Translations under genes and position numbers: made by a program
Shown: piece after piece, positions 7,080-8,162 of the stretch
Numbering within the stretch: position 1 is the first letter of the stretch
Layout: each line of letters begins with the position of its first letter
Origin: Gammaproteobacteria bacterium
GTDB taxonomy: Bacteria; Pseudomonadota; Gammaproteobacteria; Chromatiales; Chromatiaceae
DNA length: 8,162 bases
Direction: 5' to 3'
Assembly: GCA_024277555.1 (NCBI GenBank)
Contig: JAJRUY010000347.1
Span: forward strand, 1 to 8,162
Notes under the pieces: model-generated
What the model was told of the DNA's origin: nothing
Database searches by the model: none
Seen by the model: the letters and a program-made list of their open reading frames with translations, nothing else

Positions 7080-7320
7080 CCCGCATATTTCACCAGAACG
7101 CTCGGAATACAGGTGTTTATCTATATTATTCATTATCTTGCGTCGAATTGAGCCAGGTTACACTTTGTACCCGTCACGCTATCCAGTTTTTCCCGGGATC
7201 TTTCCGCCCAGATTGCCCGAACAGCCTGCAAGCCGATGAATGACATCGACTTTTGCCCGCTCGAACAATCTGAACGAAAATCTCTCCGGGAAAAATCTGG
7301 ATTCCAGTGAAACATGCGGG
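7080..7320. mobile_element. 241-bp non-coding element with inverted ends, flanked by TTAA
   Basis: The left end CCCGCATATTTCACCAGAA (7080-7098) and the reverse complement of the right end CCCGCATGTTTCACTGGAA (7302-7320) match at 16 of 19. TTAA stands directly outside both ends (7076-7079 and 7321-7324), a clean 4-bp target duplication. The interior has no credible transposase, so this is a MITE or an internally deleted insertion sequence moved in trans. Families known to give 4-bp duplications, such as IS701 or IS1380 types, would be the first to compare; I cannot assign one. Confidence 0.7.
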
Positions 7321-7331
7321 TTAACCCGCAT
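7314..7331. repeat. 18-bp perfect palindrome at the junction of two elements
   Basis: ATGCGGGTTAACCCGCAT is a perfect inverted repeat centred on TTAA. It is made by the right end of the 7080-7320 element, one shared TTAA, and the left end of the 7325-7562 element. It shows that the two related ends abut head to head, as after insertion of one element into the TTAA flank of the other. Confidence 0.8.
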
Positions 7332-7562
7332 TTCTCACCGGGCGGCCCTCACTAACAGAAAAACACTGATGCATCATGCTGTTACTGACAAACAGACTAT
7401 CGTAAACGGATTCACTGTGTCCTGTTCGGGTTTGTGCCCAATCTGGCTGCGCATTTTGCCTGATCCTCCTCACGCCATGGCTACGGCTATGCTTTTCGGA
7501 CGATCAGGAAAACTGCTTTGCCGGATTGACCGAAATTTCCGAACCCCGGTGAGAAATGCGGG
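7325..7562. mobile_element. 238-bp non-coding element with perfect 18-bp inverted ends
   Basis: CCCGCATTTCTCACCGGG (7325-7342) is repeated exactly in inverse orientation at 7545-7562. The left flank is TTAA (7321-7324); the right flank is CTGA (7563-7566), so the duplication is either decayed or was lost. The ends are clearly related to those of the 7080-7320 element (CCCGCAT then TTTCACC), but the interiors are not obviously alike. No coding capacity is supported. The perfect ends suggest it is younger than its neighbour. Confidence 0.75.
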
Positions 7563-7571
7563 CTGAAAACT

Positions 7572-7665
7572 GTCATTCCGGTGCATGCCGGAATCCATAA
7601 GCGCTTGAATTACATGAACTTTAGCCTTCGCCAGAGTGGGGAAAACTGGATTATTCGAGGTGCCC
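7572..7665 (+). repeat. Left-truncated second copy of the 111-bp repeat
   Basis: Aligned without gaps to 6875-6968, 71 of 94 bases agree, in the same orientation. The first 17 bases of the full repeat are missing; unrelated sequence from the neighbouring element stands there instead. The hairpin core is kept: ATTCCGGT (7575-7582) with GCCGGAAT (7587-7594), one position now a G-T pair, and a changed loop. The right end, AGGTGCCC at 7658-7665, is the proper inverse of the far left end at 6858 and stops exactly where the fliC promoter begins. Confidence 0.75.
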
Positions 7666-7692
7666 TAAAGTTCTGATGCTTTCGGGCGATAG
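7666..7692 (+). promoter_or_regulatory. FliA (sigma-28) promoter for fliC
   Basis: The -35 box is TAAAGTTC (7666-7673) and the -10 box GGCGATAG (7685-7692), with the canonical 11-base spacer. Compared with TAAAGTTT-N11-GCCGATAA there are three differences, and GGCGATAG shares CGATAG with the flgK promoter upstream. The predicted start is near 7698-7700, about 100 bases before the flagellin ATG. The first two bases, TA, are the duplicated target of the adjacent element, so everything upstream of the -35 box is now insertion DNA. Confidence 0.87.
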
Positions 7693-7753
7693 AAAGAATG
7701 GAAGCGGTAATTGTCTTGTCTACATCCAAAGACATGTCCGCTAATGATGAATA

Positions 7754-7780
7754 GCGCACCCTGAAACAACCAGGATGCGC
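7754..7780 (+). promoter_or_regulatory. Strong hairpin in the fliC mRNA leader
   Basis: GCGCA (7754-7758) pairs with TGCGC (7776-7780), then after one C-A mismatch CCTG (7760-7763) pairs with CAGG (7771-7774), with a 7-base loop. The stem ends 5 bases before the AGGAG ribosome binding site (7786-7790). Such leaders often stabilise flagellin mRNA or carry translational control. Two GGA triplets, at 7773-7775 (in CCAGGATG) and 7787-7789 (in ACAGGAG), resemble CsrA contact motifs, one overlapping the ribosome binding site; the first lies in the stem rather than a loop, so this is only a suggestion. No T run follows, so it is not a terminator. Confidence 0.55.
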
Positions 7781-7798
7781 AACACAGGAGATCAAACC

Positions 7799-8162
7799 AT
7801 GGCAATGGTAATCAACACCAACGTTATGTCGCTAAATGCCCAGCGCAATGTAAGTAAGACCAACGGCCAGCTGGCAACAGCCATGCAGCGCCTGTCATCC
7901 GGCCTGCGTGTCAACAGCGCCAAAGATGATGCTGCGGGCCTGTACACTATCAACCGCATGACTTCTGATATTCGGGGTTTGAATCAGGCTTCGCGCAATG
8001 CCGCAGACGGCATTTCCCTGGCGCAGACGGCGGAAGCCGCCTTGGGGCAGATCGGTGACAACCTGCAGCGCATCCGTGAACTGGCGGTGCAATCTGCCAA
8101 CGGCACGGTAGAGGATCGCACCGGCATGCAGGCTGAAGTGGATCAATTGACGGCAGAAATCA
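7799..8162 (+). CDS. fliC: Flagellin, N-terminal part, cut by the window end
   Basis: The first 121 codons of flagellin, the filament subunit, are present. The start MAMVINTNVMSLNAQRN is the standard flagellin N-terminus. Residues 30-47 (QRLSSGLRVNSAKDDAAG) lie in the D0/D1 helix recognised by plants as flg22, and LQRIRELAVQSANGT (89-103) is the D1 segment recognised by animal TLR5 in Salmonella-type flagellins. After AAGL the protein reads YTINRMTSDIRGLNQA where AIANR or QIANR is more usual. AGGAG at 7786-7790, 8 bases upstream, supports the ATG at 7799; an in-frame ATG at 7805 is less well placed. The gene has its own FliA promoter. The variable middle and C-terminus are outside the window, so the name fliC rather than a paralogue such as flaA rests on context. 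Confidence 0.96.
   Translation, partial: MAMVINTNVMSLNAQRNVSKTNGQLATAMQRLSSGLRVNSAKDDAAGLYTINRMTSDIRGLNQASRNAADGISLAQTAEAALGQIGDNLQRIRELAVQSANGTVEDRTGMQAEVDQLTAEI

Larger units (their letters stand above)
6858..7665. mobile_element. 808-bp composite inverted-repeat insertion between flgL and fliC
   Basis: The left end GGGCACCTCGAAAAATC (6858-6874) and the right end (7649-7665, reverse complement GGGCACCTCGAATAATC) match at 16 of 17 bases. TA lies immediately outside each end (6856-6857 and 7666-7667), as in elements that duplicate a TA target. Inside are four small repeat elements listed separately and no convincing gene; the short open frames lack ribosome binding sites and family resemblance. 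The outer ends match each other better than the inner ends do, so the whole block may have moved as one unit, carried by transposase supplied elsewhere. TA duplication is known for IS630/Tc1-type and Correia-like small elements; the family here is not established. Confidence 0.65.

Noticed and set aside
6979..7239. 86-codon ORF on the + strand in the flgL-fliC spacer
   Set aside because: No ribosome binding site, no family resemblance, and it runs across the boundary of a spacer and an inverted-repeat element.
7240..7566. 108-codon ORF on the + strand crossing two elements
   Set aside because: It spans the end of one element, the palindrome and the whole next element including its inverted ends, has no Shine-Dalgarno sequence, and resembles no transposase I know.
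6858..7665. CRISPR array or toxin-antitoxin locus in the spacer
   Set aside because: The repeats are few, inverted and unevenly spaced, and no small gene pair with ribosome binding sites is present.

Overview
The window is a stretch of a proteobacterial flagellar locus, all on the + strand, in the classic order flgF(3' end)-flgG-flgH-flgI-flgJ-flgK-flgL-fliC(5' start). L- and P-ring genes imply a Gram-negative cell. The two-domain FlgJ, the near-consensus FliA (sigma-28) promoters and flagellin directly after flgL suggest a polar-flagellum type gammaproteobacterium; a betaproteobacterium is possible. I cannot name the species.

Positions 1-3725 (flgF, flgG, flgH, flgI, flgJ) build the rod, the L and P rings and the rod cap/muramidase. 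Junctions are tight except for 75 bp between flgF and flgG, so this reads as one middle-class (hook-basal body) operon. The 256-bp gap between flgJ and flgK holds a very good FliA promoter (3741-3767), a foldable mRNA leader and two tiny, end-to-start coupled ORFs of uncertain reality. Positions 3982-6858 are flgK and flgL, the two hook-filament junction proteins, forming a late operon.

Positions 6858-7665, between flgL and fliC, carry no convincing gene. They are packed with small inverted-repeat elements: a complete 111-bp palindromic repeat, two about 240-bp elements with inverted ends placed back to back at TTAA, and a left-truncated second copy of the first repeat. The outermost ends form a 16/17 inverted repeat flanked by TA. 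Removing the insert and one TA restores a sequence in which the flgL stop codon (TAA) overlaps the -35 box of the fliC FliA promoter. From 7666 the fliC promoter, a leader with a strong hairpin, and the first 121 codons of flagellin follow; the window ends inside fliC.

The genes act in assembly order: rod (FlgF, FlgG), rod cap and wall clearing (FlgJ), bushing rings (FlgI, FlgH), then after the switch to FliA transcription the junction (FlgK, FlgL) and filament (FliC). I see no new protein system. The unusual material is the element cluster sitting exactly between a stop codon and a promoter, and the flgJ-flgK leader region.
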